From contig CAVZTE010000007.1 in the NCBI GenBank assembly GCA_963778165.1, forward strand, positions 62,001 to 126,000: a stretch of 64,000 bases of DNA, given 5' to 3'. A program made the position numbers and the translations under genes. Of the stretch, positions 17,053 to 26,751 are shown in pieces. Source of the DNA: Bog-756 sp963778165 (lineage in GTDB: Bacteria; Actinomycetota; Acidimicrobiia; Acidimicrobiales; RAAP-2). The notes beneath the pieces were generated by a model. The model made no database searches, was not told where the DNA came from, and worked only from the letters and a program-made list of their open reading frames with translations. Position 1 is the stretch's first letter; every line of letters starts with the position of its first letter.

Positions 17053-19229
17053 CCCGCGTTCACCGGGACCTTGGGGCTCTGCTCGTCCTCGGCCCGGCGG
17101 AGCACCCGGCGCTTGCGGGAGGTCCTGACCCACCACACCGCCAGCACCACCACCGCACCTACGGACAGGATCACGCCCACGATGGAGGTGGCGGTGGAGC
17201 GCACCACGATCTGCCCGCTGGACAGCAGCAGGCCCCCGACCGGGGCATGGAGGGTCACGTCGACGGTGAATACCCCCGAGGTCCGGGCCCGGACCTTGAC
17301 GTAGACCACGTCGGTGTGGCCGTGTCCCGGTAGCACCGTGGTGGCCTCGGTCAGACCGGTGCTGCCGTTGGCGAACAGCAGCTTGTCACTGGTGACGGTC
17401 AAGGTGGCCGACACCGAGTACGGCGCCGACGACTGGATGTCGATGGGCAGGGTGCCCTGCTGGGAGGTCAGGGTGATGGACTGCCCGCTGGCCACGGTCA
17501 ACTGCTGTAGCTGGGCATCCACGGCCAGCTGGGTGTTGTGGAGCACCGCCGACTGCTGGACCGGACGCAGGAGCTCGGACTCGCCGGCCAGCACCAGGTC
17601 CCCGAGTGGTGCATTGAGGTACCGGGCCGCCGGTGCGGCGGCGGCGAAGCTGTCGATCCGCTTCCGCTGGAGCTGGATGGCGGCCACCGGCAGTCGTCCA
17701 GCTGTCGCTACCCGGCAGCAGCCGGCAGGTGCCGCGGCAGGTGGTGGTGGCCGGAAAGGTGTCGAACAGCTCGGTGGTGGTCACCGACTGGATGATCGGG
17801 TTTGCCGTCAGCGCGCCGAGGAGGGCATTGACGAAGGCCGGGTTGTCGGACCACGGGAGGGGGCCACCGCCACCATGGCCCGGGCGGTGTCGTCGTTGGG
17901 TTGCTCGTAGTAGATCTGGGCCAGCTCGGCCACCAACTGGTGGGCGGCCAACACCGGGTCGACGGTGGAGGCGGTGAAGCGGGCCGACAGGGCGGCGCTG
18001 GAGGCGATGGCGGTCATGGGCGGCCCGGTGCCCGGATCAGACCTGGAACGTCTCGGCGGCCGAGCCGTTGGAAGGTGACGACGACACGGCGTCCGAAGGC
18101 AGGATGAGCTGGCTGTAGCCGTCCGCCTGCAGTTGGGACAGGGCTGTCCCGTTCAGTCCGGCATCGGTCACCCAGACGCCCAAGGCCTTGGGAGTAGGGG
18201 GCCGGTGGGTGATCTCGGTGGAGAGCAAGTCGGTGCCCCGGCTGATCTGCAGGGCCAACTCGCTGCCGAGGCCCGCCGACGCCAGCTTCGAGGCGTTGAC
18301 CGGGGTGTACGTCGACGAGGTGAACTGGTGGACGACGGGTCCGCGGCCAGGCTCCGCAACTCGTTCACCGCGGCCTGATGGTCGGAGGTCTGCAGGGCCC
18401 CCACGGTCTGGGCGTTGGCCTCCAAGGTGAGGTGGACGGATGGATTGCGGGCCACGGCACCCACCGTGTCGGCCACATCGGTCAGCGCCCCGGCGGACGG
18501 GACCTCCAGTGCAGTCGACGGGCGGCTCTGGAGGGTGGCCGCGTCGGGGGCAGGGGCTGCCACCACCGGGGTCCGGACCGGGAGGACCAGGGCGAACCGC
18601 AGCCTCTGGGTGCCGGCCGCGCCCTGCGTATAGATGAGGTGGGTGGTGATGCCCCCCAGGACCCGGTTGGTGACGGTGTCCACCAACTGGACCCGCACCG
18701 GGTAGACGCCGGAGGGGAAGAGCCCGCACTGGTCGGCGGCCGAGGTGAGGTCGATGGTGAACCCCCCCGGCGGGCTGGACGCCTCGGAGTTGCCCACCTC
18801 CACCGGCATGGCCAGCTCGAAGCCCCCGGTGGGCAATACCGGCAGCCCGGTGACCGGCAGTGGCGAGGTGGTCGAGGACACGGTGGACTGGGAGGAGAAA
18901 GCCGAGAGGGACTGGTCGAAGCCCGAGAGGCTGGACAGACAGGCGTCGACGTCGACGGTCACGCCCAGTTGGGCCACCGGGGGCGTCTCGCGGCCGGCCT
19001 GGAGGTGGAGGATGAACTGCTGGCCCGGCGCCCCCACCCAGGAGGTCTGGCCCAGCAAGGTCAGCGGGCTGTCGGGGGCCAGAGCCGGAACCACAGCGGT
19101 CGAGGGTGTGGTGACGTGACGGGTGGTTGCCGCGCCGGCCCGGGGCGAGACCACCACGGCCACAAGAAGGAGGAAGCAGGCCACCAGGGCGACCGGTACC
19201 TTCGACCGGGCCCGCAGGGCATGATGCAC
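17049..19229 (-). CDS. DUF6049-type secreted/membrane protein (Rv3909-like), broken by about four frameshifts
   Basis: A roughly 726-residue protein of unknown function can be pieced together. GTG 19229 gives a signal peptide (basic RARSK, then VPVALVACFLLLVAVVV). A beta-rich exported region follows, and the C-terminus has one TM helix (about 17110-17200, TSIVGVILSVGAVVVLAVWW) and a basic tail. The coding frame changes near 18350, 18040, 17850 and 17690, with compensating -1, +1, -1 and +1 shifts, so the total span is exactly 3n. Position (divergent from pcnA, overlapping murJ) and layout match mycobacterial Rv3909. Four indels in 2.2 kb mean either local sequence error or real decay. Confidence 0.78.
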
Positions 19230-19366
19230 CCCCACCCCGATGGTCGGGGCGGGCCCGTCCCCGATCGGCACGCCGGCCCGGAGATGGCTGCCACTGGGGC
19301 GTGGGCTGCCTCGTTCCCGATCCACTTCGGACGGCAGCCTACGCCAGTCGCACTACCCTCGGCGGC

Positions 19367-20753
19367 GTGTTCCCTGAGCGACTGCAACCGCTGGTGCAGG
19401 CCACCGCGGAGCTTGCCGAGCGCTTCCGCTCGGCCGGTCATACCCTCTACTTGGTAGGGGGATCGGTGCGCGACGCCATCGTGGCCGACGAGGGCGCGCC
19501 CCAGCCGCTCGACCGGGATCTCGACTTCACCACCGACGCCAGGCCCGATGAGATCGAAGCAGTGGTGACCGGATGGGCGGATGCCGTGTGGACCCAGGGC
19601 AAGCGGTTCGGCACCATCGGGTTCCTGCGGAACGGGCAGAAGTACGAGGTCACCACCCATCGGGCCGAGGCCTACCGGCCCGACTCCCGCAAGCCCGAGG
19701 TGGCCTTCGGGGACGACGTGGAAGTCGATCTGGCCCGGCGGGACTTCACCATCAACGCCATGGCCCTGCGCCTCCCCGAGCTGGAGTTGATCGATCCTTT
19801 CGACGGCCTGGCCGACCTGTCGGTGCACCGGCTGCGGACCCCCTTGGACCCCGAGGAGTCCTTCGCCGACGATCCGCTGCGCATGCTCCGGGCGGCCCGG
19901 TTCATCGCCCAGCTCGAGCTGGAGCCCGACCCCCCGCTGGTGGCCGCGGTCAAGGCCGACCACCACCGCCTGTCCATCGTGTCGGCCGAGCGCATCAGGG
20001 ACGAGTTGGACAAGATCGTGATGGTCCCGGTGCCCTCGGTGGCCCTGTGGTTCGTGGTGCGCACCGGGCTGGCCGACGAGTTCCTACCCGAGCTGCCGGC
20101 CCTGGCGCTTGAACAGGACCCCATCCACCGCCACAAGGACGTGCTGGCCCACACGCTGGCCGTGGTGGACAAGACCAGCCCCGATCGACTCCTACGGCTG
20201 GCCGCCCTGTTCCACGATGTGGGCAAGCCCAAGACCGCGGGCTTTCGTGGACGGGGGAGTGACCTTCCACCACCACGAAGTGGTCGGGGCCCGGATGACC
20301 CGCCACCGCATGCAGGCGCTCCGCTATCCCAACGAAGACGTGGAGATCGTGACCGAGCTGGTCAACCTGCACCTGCGCTTCCACACCTACCGGCTGGGTT
20401 GGACGGACCGCGCCGTGCGCCGGTACGTGCGGGACGCCGGCCCGTTGCTCGACCAGCTCAACGAGCTCACCCGGTGCGACTGCACCACCCGCAACGCCAA
20501 CAAGGCCCGGGCCCTGGGCCGTCGTATGGACGAGTTGGAGGCCCGCATCGACGAGCTCCGCCAGCAGGAGGAGCTCGACGCCATCCGCCCCGACCTCGAC
20601 GGAGCCCAGGTCATGGAGCAGCTGGGCATCAAGCCGGGGCGCGACGTGGGCCGTGCCCTGGAGTTCCTGCTGAACCTACGGATGGACGAGGGCCCCCTCG
20701 GGGAGGACGAGGCCCGCGCCCGCCTCAGCGAGTGGTGGGCCGAGCAGGGCTGA
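19367..20753 (+). CDS. pcnA: CCA-adding enzyme/poly(A) polymerase family nucleotidyltransferase with HD domain (+1 frameshift)
   Basis: Class II nucleotidyltransferases add CCA to tRNA 3' ends. The N-terminal part shows LYLVGGSVRDAI, DLDFTTDARPDE (catalytic DxD), LARRDFTINAMAL and DDPLRMLRAARF. An HD domain follows (RLAALFHDVGKPKT). The frame changes at a TTT at 20243-20245: removing one T joins to FVDGGVTFHHHEVVG and the rest of the protein up to the stop at 20753. The span is 3n+1. GTG 19367 fits the homologous start. It is divergent from DUF6049, as in Mycobacterium (Rv3907c region), where the gene is named pcnA; a tRNA CCA-adding role is expected. Confidence 0.92.
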
Positions 20754-20777
20754 GCGGCCCGGCCGGACCGGATGGGG

Positions 20778-21875
20778 TCAGGCCTCGGGCCAGACCGGTC
20801 CGGGGTCGCCGTCGGCGAACGCTTCGACCATGTCGTGGGCCACGTCGTCGTGATACTGGACCGGCGGTGACTTCATGAAATAGGCCGAAGGGCCGAGCAG
20901 GGGCCCGCCGATGCCCCGGTCCAGGGCCAGCTTGGCGCACCGCACGGCGTCGATGATCACACCGGCCGAGTTCGGGGAGTCCCACACCTCCAGTTTGAGC
21001 TCGAGGTTGAGCGGGACGTCGCCGAAGTTGCGACCCTCCATGCGGATGTAGGCCCACTTGCGGTCGTGGAGCCACGGCACGTGGTCCGACGGCCCGATGT
21101 GGACATCGTCGGCCGGCAGGGCGCCGTGCTCGATCTGGCTGGTCACGGCCTGGGTCTTCGAGACCTTCTTGGACTCCAGCCGCTCCCGCTCCAGCATGTT
21201 CTTGAAGTCCATGTTGCCGCCCACGTTCAGCTGGTAGGTGTGATCGAGGGCCAGCCCCCGGTCCTCGAACAGCCGGGTCAGGATGCGGTGGACGATGGTC
21301 GATCCCACCTGGCTCTTGATGTCGTCACCCACGATGGGCAGGCCGGCGGCGTGGAACTTGGCGGCCCACTCGGGGTCCGAGGCGATGAACACCGGGATGG
21401 CGTTGACGAAGCCCACCCCGGCCTGGAGGCAGGCGTCGGCATAGAACCGCTGGGCCTGCTCGGAGCCGACCGGCAGGTAGCTGACCAGCACGTCGGCCCG
21501 CGAGTCCTTCAACGCCGCCACCACGTCGACCGGCTCGGCCGGCGACTCCTCCACCGTCTCGCGGTAGTACTTCCCGTACCCGTCGAGGGTGGGCCCCCGC
21601 TGCACGGTGACCCCGAGCTCACCGACTCCGGCGAACCGGATGGTGTTGTTCTGCCCGGCGAAGATGGCCTTGCCCAGATCGAGGCCCACCTTGGCCGCGT
21701 CGGCGTCGAAGGCCGCCACGAACTCCAGATCCCCCACGTGGTACCCCCCCAGCACCACGTGCATCAGGCCGGGAACCGTCTCTGTCGGGTCAGCCCCCCG
21801 GTAGTACTCGACTCCTTGGATGAGCGAGCTGGCGCAGTTGCCCACGCCGGCGATGGCTACACGGATCGTGCTCAT
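20778..21875 (-). CDS. ino1: Inositol-3-phosphate synthase
   Basis: This enzyme converts glucose 6-phosphate to L-myo-inositol 1-phosphate, the entry to inositol lipids and mycothiol. The 365-residue length is that of the short actinobacterial/archaeal form. Features include the NAD-binding start IRVAIAGVGNCASSLIQGVE, DIKSQVGSTIVHRIL, YQLNVGGNMDFKNM and the KSKK-type segment ERLESKKVSKTQAV. ATG 21875 overlaps the stop of the upstream PadR gene, so the two are co-translated. Mycobacterium has the same pair (Rv0046c-Rv0047c). It is intact. Confidence 0.96.
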   Translation of the reverse strand: MSTIRVAIAGVGNCASSLIQGVEYYRGADPTETVPGLMHVVLGGYHVGDLEFVAAFDADAAKVGLDLGKAIFAGQNNTIRFAGVGELGVTVQRGPTLDGYGKYYRETVEESPAEPVDVVAALKDSRADVLVSYLPVGSEQAQRFYADACLQAGVGFVNAIPVFIASDPEWAAKFHAAGLPIVGDDIKSQVGSTIVHRILTRLFEDRGLALDHTYQLNVGGNMDFKNMLERERLESKKVSKTQAVTSQIEHGALPADDVHIGPSDHVPWLHDRKWAYIRMEGRNFGDVPLNLELKLEVWDSPNSAGVIIDAVRCAKLALDRGIGGPLLGPSAYFMKSPPVQYHDDVAHDMVEAFADGDPGPVWPEA

Positions 21876-22558
21876 GGATTGGTTCCCTTCGTTGTTGTCA
21901 CTGCGCTCCCCCGTTGGGGCTCGCGACTGTCGGATCGTGGCAATGGCTGCTTCTGGCGTTCGGATTCGATGAGGCGGTCCAGCCAGGCGATGTCGTGCTC
22001 GGTGGCCTCGGTGCCGTGCTCGACCAGTGAACGGGTGTAGACGTCGAGGGACTCCCCGGCGGCCCGGAGGTGATCGCTGGCCAGGCGCCGGGCCAGCTGG
22101 GCCCGCCGGCGCTCGAGGAGGGCCAGCCGGGCCTGGGGGGCCAGGTGGCGGGCGAAGGCCAGACGGAGACCGAAGCTCCGGGCGTCATCGGTCCCGGCCG
22201 GCTCGTCGGCGTCGAGGAGCTGCTCGAAGAGCTCGCGGCCCTGGGCGGTGATCCGGTACACCTTGCGGGACCGCTTGGTGCCCCGGGTGGCCCCGGCCCG
22301 GCGGGCCCGTAGTCCGGCCCGCTCACCGCTCAGCGATCCGGTGGGGGGGATGGGCGCGGTGGCGGGGGTGCCGCTTGACTCGGTGACGGTCACCGCTCCG
22401 GCCGTCTCCAGGCGGGAGAGGGCCGGGTACAGGGAGCCGAAGGAGATGTTGGCGAACAGCCCCAGCTCGTCGCGCAGGCGGCGGCGGATCTCGTACCCAT
22501 GGAGCTCCTGCTCGTGGAGGAGGCCCAGGATGGCCAGGTCGAGCATCAGGACGTCCAT
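21872..22558 (-). CDS. PadR family transcriptional regulator
   Basis: The 228-residue protein begins with a PadR winged-helix domain (LDLAILGLLHEQELHGYEIRR, then NISFGSLYPALSRLE). After a loop (about 60-100, rich in Ala, Gly and Pro) comes the wing end KVYRITAQGRELFEQLL. The C-terminal half (about 120-200) is helical and Arg/Ala/Leu-rich. It overlaps ino1 by 4 nt, so it is likely to control its own operon with inositol synthase. A strong inverted repeat about 95 bp upstream (22653-22679) is the likely operator. An insertion between the recognition helix and the wing makes it longer than most PadR proteins. Confidence 0.9.
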   Translation of the reverse strand: MDVLMLDLAILGLLHEQELHGYEIRRRLRDELGLFANISFGSLYPALSRLETAGAVTVTESSGTPATAPIPPTGSLSGERAGLRARRAGATRGTKRSRKVYRITAQGRELFEQLLDADEPAGTDDARSFGLRLAFARHLAPQARLALLERRRAQLARRLASDHLRAAGESLDVYTRSLVEHGTEATEHDIAWLDRLIESERQKQPLPRSDSREPQRGSAVTTTKGTNP

Positions 22559-22652
22559 CCACGGGCCGGGGCGGTGCCACGGGCGTCACGGATCGGGTCA
22601 CAGGCCCCGAGGCGGGGGAGTGGACGGCCGATGTTCGTCAACTGCATACCGC

Positions 22653-22697
22653 CACGATATATCATTTCGATATATCGTGCGAACATATCGGCCGATA
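22653..22697. promoter_or_regulatory. Candidate PadR operator: two adjacent palindromes
   Basis: Two palindromes lie in the padR-DUF5318 gap. The first has 11-bp perfect arms, CACGATATATC (22653-22663) and GATATATCGTG (22669-22679), separated by 5 nt. The second is the perfect 12-mer TATCGGCCGATA (22686-22697). Both contain a TATC/GATA core, and their centres are about 25 bp apart. They sit between the divergent padR-ino1 and DUF5318 starts and probably bind PadR. Confidence 0.65.
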
Positions 22698-22850
22698 AGG
22701 CCGGGGCTCCGGTCGCCCGGGCCGCGGGGAGGCGCCCCCGCCCGGGTCCGTCGGGTCCGTCCGGATTCGTCCCCGGGCTTCCCGGAGCCGGCCCGTCCGC
22801 CCGGGCAGCACAACGGTGCCAAGTCAGCCGCGAGGGGTACCCTGGTCGGC

Positions 22851-23294
22851 GTGAGCTTCCGACCCGGGGCACTCGACAGTGTGCAGACGTCCCCCAACGG
22901 AGGGCGCGTCGAATACCTGCTGGCTCGCAACTCGGTGATCCGCGAGTTCAAGAAGGGCCGGCTCTCCCGTCTCGATGTGTGCGACGCCCATCCCGAACTG
23001 CTCCGGGCGGCGCGCAACCTGGGTCGCCCCGCGGCCGAGGAGTGCCCCATCTGCGAGGAGTCCGGGCTGGTCGACGTGACCTTCGTGTTCGGGTCCAAGC
23101 TCCCCCCCGGCGGCAGGTGCGTGGCCACCCAGACCGAGCTCAACCGGTACTGGCGGCGCAAGGAGCCGGTGGTCTGCTACGTGGTCGAGGTGTGCACCGA
23201 GTGCTCGTGGAACCACCTGTCGCGGATGTACCCGGCCGGCGCCGGGGTCGAAGGGGTCAACCGAAATCCACTCCGCGGCCGGGCCAGCATCTAG
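22851..23294 (+). CDS. DUF5318 family protein
   Basis: A 147-residue soluble protein of unknown function. It contains two CxxC-like pairs (AAEECPICEESGLVD and EVCTECSWNHL) that may bind zinc, a basic N-terminal helix (RNSVIREFKKGRLSRLDVC) and an ELNRYWRRKEPVVCYVV strand. Sequence and position, divergent from padR-ino1, match the actinobacterial DUF5318/Rv0049 family. GTG 22851 is the first plausible start; a GTG ten codons downstream is also possible. Confidence 0.8.
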   Translation: MSFRPGALDSVQTSPNGGRVEYLLARNSVIREFKKGRLSRLDVCDAHPELLRAARNLGRPAAEECPICEESGLVDVTFVFGSKLPPGGRCVATQTELNRYWRRKEPVVCYVVEVCTECSWNHLSRMYPAGAGVEGVNRNPLRGRASI

Positions 23295-23418
23295 CCCTCC
23301 CGACCCGGTCGGATGGGTGCCGGGGCACACCGACAGCACCGCCGATTCGGGCCTCGTGGTGATCGTGCTCCGCGGGGCTCTTTCCGCGGCCGGCCGCCGG
23401 ATGGTCTAGAAGAGGGGA

Positions 23419-24198
23419 ATGATCCTCGAAGGAAAGACCGTCCTGGTGACCGGCGTGGGCAACGGGCTGGGGCGCGAGTGCGCCGCCAGCGCGCTGCGCG
23501 ACGGAGCCAATGTGGTGTTGGCCGCCCGCACCGAAGAGACCCTGGTGACCACGGCCGCCGAGCTGGACCCCGGTGGCGAGCGGGTGGCCGTCCACCCCAC
23601 CGACATCACCGATCCCGACTCCTGTGCCGCCCTGGTCCAGCTGGCTCAGGACCGGTTCGGTTCGGTCGACGCCCTGATCCAGGTGGCGGCGTACGAGAAC
23701 GTGTGGGGAGGCCTGTACGACCTCAAGTTCGAGGCCTGGCGCAAGGCCTTCGACACCAATGTCATCGGCGCCCTCACCGTGATCAGACCGGTGGCCGAGG
23801 CCATGAAGGCCGGTGGCGGGGGCTCGGTGGTGCTCATCGGCTCCCAGTCGATGTTCCAGCCCGCCCTGCCCCAGAGCGGCTACGCGGCATCCAAGAGCGC
23901 GCTGCTGACCGCCATGTACTACCTGGTCGACGAGCTCGGCCCCGACAACATCCGGTTCAACATGGTGGTCCCGTCGTGGATGTGGGGCCCCAATGTCGAG
24001 ATGTACGTGACCGGCACGGCCAACAGCACCGGCCGGTCGCAGGAGGACGTGTTGAACGACATCGTGGGGACCTTCCCGCTCCGGCGGATGACCGAGGACG
24101 GTGAGGTGGCCGATGTGGCGGCGTTCTTCGCCTCGGACCGGGCCAAGGCCGTGACCGGGCAGTACCTGTTGGTCAACTCGGGGGAGATGCACCGGTGA
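23419..24198 (+). CDS. SDR family oxidoreductase
   Basis: A 259-residue classical short-chain dehydrogenase/reductase with cofactor motif LVTGVGNGLGRE, catalytic serine in VVLIGSQS, YAASK at the tyrosine-lysine position and a C-terminal GQYLLVNSGEMHR. The substrate is not predictable. The stop overlaps the next gene's GTG (GTGA), so it forms a coupled unit with the DapB-like dehydrogenase. It lies where mycobacteria carry ponA1. Confidence 0.9.
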   Translation: MILEGKTVLVTGVGNGLGRECAASALRDGANVVLAARTEETLVTTAAELDPGGERVAVHPTDITDPDSCAALVQLAQDRFGSVDALIQVAAYENVWGGLYDLKFEAWRKAFDTNVIGALTVIRPVAEAMKAGGGGSVVLIGSQSMFQPALPQSGYAASKSALLTAMYYLVDELGPDNIRFNMVVPSWMWGPNVEMYVTGTANSTGRSQEDVLNDIVGTFPLRRMTEDGEVADVAAFFASDRAKAVTGQYLLVNSGEMHR

Positions 24199-25274
24199 GC
24201 GATGACCGCAAGCGGGTGGTGGTGTGGGGCACGGGCTTCGTGGGAAAGATGGTCATTCCCGAGATCGTCCGCCATCCGCGGTTCGAACTGGTCGGAGTGG
24301 GCGTCAGCAATCCCGACAAGGCCGGGACCGACGCCGGCGAGATCAGCGGCATGGGGCCGATCGGGATCACCGCCACCGACGACCGCGAGGCGTTGGTGGC
24401 GCTGGCCCCCGACGCCCTGGTCCACTTCGGGCCCACCGCGGCCCACGCCGACGCCAACATCCGCGACATCGGGGCCTTCCTGCGGGCCGGCATCGACGTG
24501 TGCTCGACGGCCATGACCCCGTGGGTGTGGCCGACCATGGCCCTCAACCCGCCGAGTTGGGTCCAGCCCATCACCGAGGCCTGTGAAGCGGGCGGATCCT
24601 CCTGCTTCACCACCGGCATCGACCCGGGCTTCGCCAACGACCTGTTCCCCATGACCCTGATGGGCCTGTGCGGGGAGGTCCGCCAGGTCCGGGCCCTCGA
24701 GATCCTCGACTACATCAACTACGAGGGCGACTACGAGGATGAGATGGGTATCGGTCGACCGCCCGAGTTCACCCCGCTCCTCGAGCACACCGACATCCTG
24801 GTGATGTCGTGGGGGGCCACCGTGCCGATGATGGCCCACGCCGTCGGCATCGAGCTCGACACCATCACCACCACCTGGGAGAAGTGGGTGACCGACGTCC
24901 CGATCAAGACGGCCAAGGGCCTGATCGAGCCGGGCCAGGTGGCGGCCATCCGGTTCACCATCAACGGCATCTTCGGCGGCGAGCCGCGGATCTGCCTGGA
25001 GCATGTGAACCGGGTGGGCGCCGACGCCGCTCCCGACTGGCCCCGGGGCAACCAGAACGACGTCTACCGGGTGGTCATCGAGGGCACGCCGTCGATCACC
25101 CAGGAGACGGCCTTCCGCTTCACCGACGGGAGCGGCCGGGACGCCGCCGCGGCCGGCTGTCTGGCCACCGGGCTCCGGGCCCTCAACGCCGTCCCGGCCG
25201 TCAACGAGGCCCCGCCAGGTTGGGTCACGGCCCTCGATCTACCGCTCATCCCGGGCCTGGGTACGATCCGGTAG
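24195..25274 (+). CDS. NAD(P)-dependent dehydrogenase, dihydrodipicolinate-reductase-like
   Basis: A 359-residue two-domain protein with a Rossmann fold (RVVVWGTGFVGKMVIPEIV) and a central STAMTPW-to-TGIDPGFANDLFP region typical of DapB-like/2,4-diaminopentanoate-dehydrogenase-like proteins. Such proteins are common in actinobacterial catabolic loci. It is not the lysine-pathway DapB, whose signature is absent. It overlaps the preceding SDR by 4 nt, and a SnoaL-like gene follows after 26 bp. The specific reaction is unknown. Confidence 0.78.
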   Translation: MSDDRKRVVVWGTGFVGKMVIPEIVRHPRFELVGVGVSNPDKAGTDAGEISGMGPIGITATDDREALVALAPDALVHFGPTAAHADANIRDIGAFLRAGIDVCSTAMTPWVWPTMALNPPSWVQPITEACEAGGSSCFTTGIDPGFANDLFPMTLMGLCGEVRQVRALEILDYINYEGDYEDEMGIGRPPEFTPLLEHTDILVMSWGATVPMMAHAVGIELDTITTTWEKWVTDVPIKTAKGLIEPGQVAAIRFTINGIFGGEPRICLEHVNRVGADAAPDWPRGNQNDVYRVVIEGTPSITQETAFRFTDGSGRDAAAAGCLATGLRALNAVPAVNEAPPGWVTALDLPLIPGLGTIR

Positions 25275-25300
25275 CCGCCACCGGCGCACTGAGGAGCGAG

Positions 25301-25792
25301 ATGACCCCTGACGACCTGGTCGAGATGGAACAGATCAAACGATTGAAGTACCGCTACCTGCGGTGCCTGGACCAGAAGCTGTGGGACGAGATCGAGACCT
25401 GCTTCGTCCCCGAGGCCACCGCCCGGTACGGCGGAGGGCTCTACGAGTTCGAGGGCCGCGACGCCATCATGGAGTTCCTGCGCACCTCGATGGGGGCCAC
25501 CACCATGCTGAGCAGCCATCGCTGCCACCATCCCGAGATCGACCTCACCGGGCCGGACGCCGCTACCGGGGTGTGGGCATTGGAGGACACCGTGATCCTC
25601 ACCGACCTGGGCCTCAACGTGCAGGGGGCGGCGTTCTACACCGACCAGTACGTGAAGCGAGACGGGGAGTGGCTCATCAGCCACACCGGCTACCGACGGA
25701 CCTACGAGGAGCTCATGCCGCGGGCTTCGATCAAGGGGCTCAAGCTGACCGCCGACTGGTGGGCCACCGACGGGCGGTCGACGTTGGGCTGA
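25301..25792 (+). CDS. SnoaL-like/NTF2-fold protein
   Basis: A 163-residue protein with the NTF2/SnoaL pattern: an N-terminal helix (EQIKRLKYRYLRCLDQKLWDE), FVPEATARYGG, then GRDAIMEFLRT, SSHRCHHPEIDL, and a final YVKRDGEWLISHTGYRRTYE. Members include dehydratases, isomerases and ring-hydroxylase small-subunit relatives. ATG 25301 has GAGGAGCGAG just upstream. It is co-directional with the SDR and DapB-like genes and probably acts in the same pathway. Confidence 0.82.
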   Translation: MTPDDLVEMEQIKRLKYRYLRCLDQKLWDEIETCFVPEATARYGGGLYEFEGRDAIMEFLRTSMGATTMLSSHRCHHPEIDLTGPDAATGVWALEDTVILTDLGLNVQGAAFYTDQYVKRDGEWLISHTGYRRTYEELMPRASIKGLKLTADWWATDGRSTLG

Positions 25793-25809
25793 AGCGCCCG
25801 GCGCCCTGA

Positions 25810-26568
25810 TCAGGCCAGGGTGGCGCCGTCGATGAGGATGTCGGCCCCGTTCATGTGGGAGGCCTCGTCGGAGGCCACGTACGCGATGGCGGCGGCGATC
25901 CCATCGGGGGTGCCGAACTTGCCGCTGATGGGCGTGACCCGGTTCAACAGCTTGATGTCGGCCCCCTCGGGCAGGTGGAAGGCCAAGGTGATCGGGGTGT
26001 CGATGGCCCCGGGGCTGATGGTGTTGACCCGCAGGCCGGCTCCGGCGTACTCGACGGCCAGGGCCCGGCTGAAAGCCAGGACGCCGCCCTTGGAGGCGGC
26101 ATAGGCCGAGGCCCACGGCTGGCCGCTGTGGGCCGCGGTCGAGGCCAGGTTGACGATGTTCCCGCCGCTCGACAGCAGGTGGGGGAGGGCCTGCCGGCAC
26201 ATCAGGAAGGTGCCGGTGAGATTGATGGAGATCAGCCGGTTCCACTCGTCCAACGACTGCTCGTGGGTGTGCGAGAACGACAGCACCCCGGCCACGTTGA
26301 CCACCACGTCGAGGGTGCCCAGCCGGTCGACCGCCGTGGACACCACACGCTCCACCCCCTCCTCGGAGCCGACATTGCCGACCAGGGTGGACACCGACCC
26401 GCTGAGGCCCTCGGCCTCTCCGGGCAGCTCAGCCAACAACTCCTCGTTCACGTCGACGGCCACCACGGACGCTCCCTCGCCGGCCAGTCGGAGCACCGTG
26501 GCCCGTCCGATGCCGGACGCCCCCCCGGTGACGAGAGCATTGCGTCCTGCGAAGCGGTCTGGAGCCAT
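25810..26568 (-). CDS. SDR family oxidoreductase
   Basis: A 252-residue classical SDR with NALVTGGASGIGRATV, NVAGVLSFSH (NNAG-like), NIVNLAST, YAASKGGVLAFSRAL and NTISPGAIDTPIT. The reading frame stays open far upstream only as a shadow over the MFS gene; ATG 26568 is the sensible start. It converges with the SnoaL-like gene (17-bp gap) and diverges from the MFS gene. Its substrate is unknown. Confidence 0.9.
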   Translation of the reverse strand: MAPDRFAGRNALVTGGASGIGRATVLRLAGEGASVVAVDVNEELLAELPGEAEGLSGSVSTLVGNVGSEEGVERVVSTAVDRLGTLDVVVNVAGVLSFSHTHEQSLDEWNRLISINLTGTFLMCRQALPHLLSSGGNIVNLASTAAHSGQPWASAYAASKGGVLAFSRALAVEYAGAGLRVNTISPGAIDTPITLAFHLPEGADIKLLNRVTPISGKFGTPDGIAAAIAYVASDEASHMNGADILIDGATLA

Positions 26569-26751
26569 GGCCAGACTGTAGGACCTAATGACGGTGGTGA
26601 GGCCGGGACCGGGAGCGGACGGAGACCCGACACGGTCCGGGTCCGGTCGCGACCTCCCCACTAAGGTGACGGCGGGCACCGGCCAGGCGGCGGCCGGGAT
26701 CGAGAGCGAAGGTTGCCGTCGGCGGTCGGCCCGAACCAGGGGAGGATGGCG

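Noticed and set aside
4240..20250. Programmed +1 frameshifting as a shared mechanism for the split genes
   Set aside because: No common slippery codon or stimulatory structure is seen; shift directions differ (dnaA and two DUF6049 shifts go the other way); essential genes with unrelated functions are involved.
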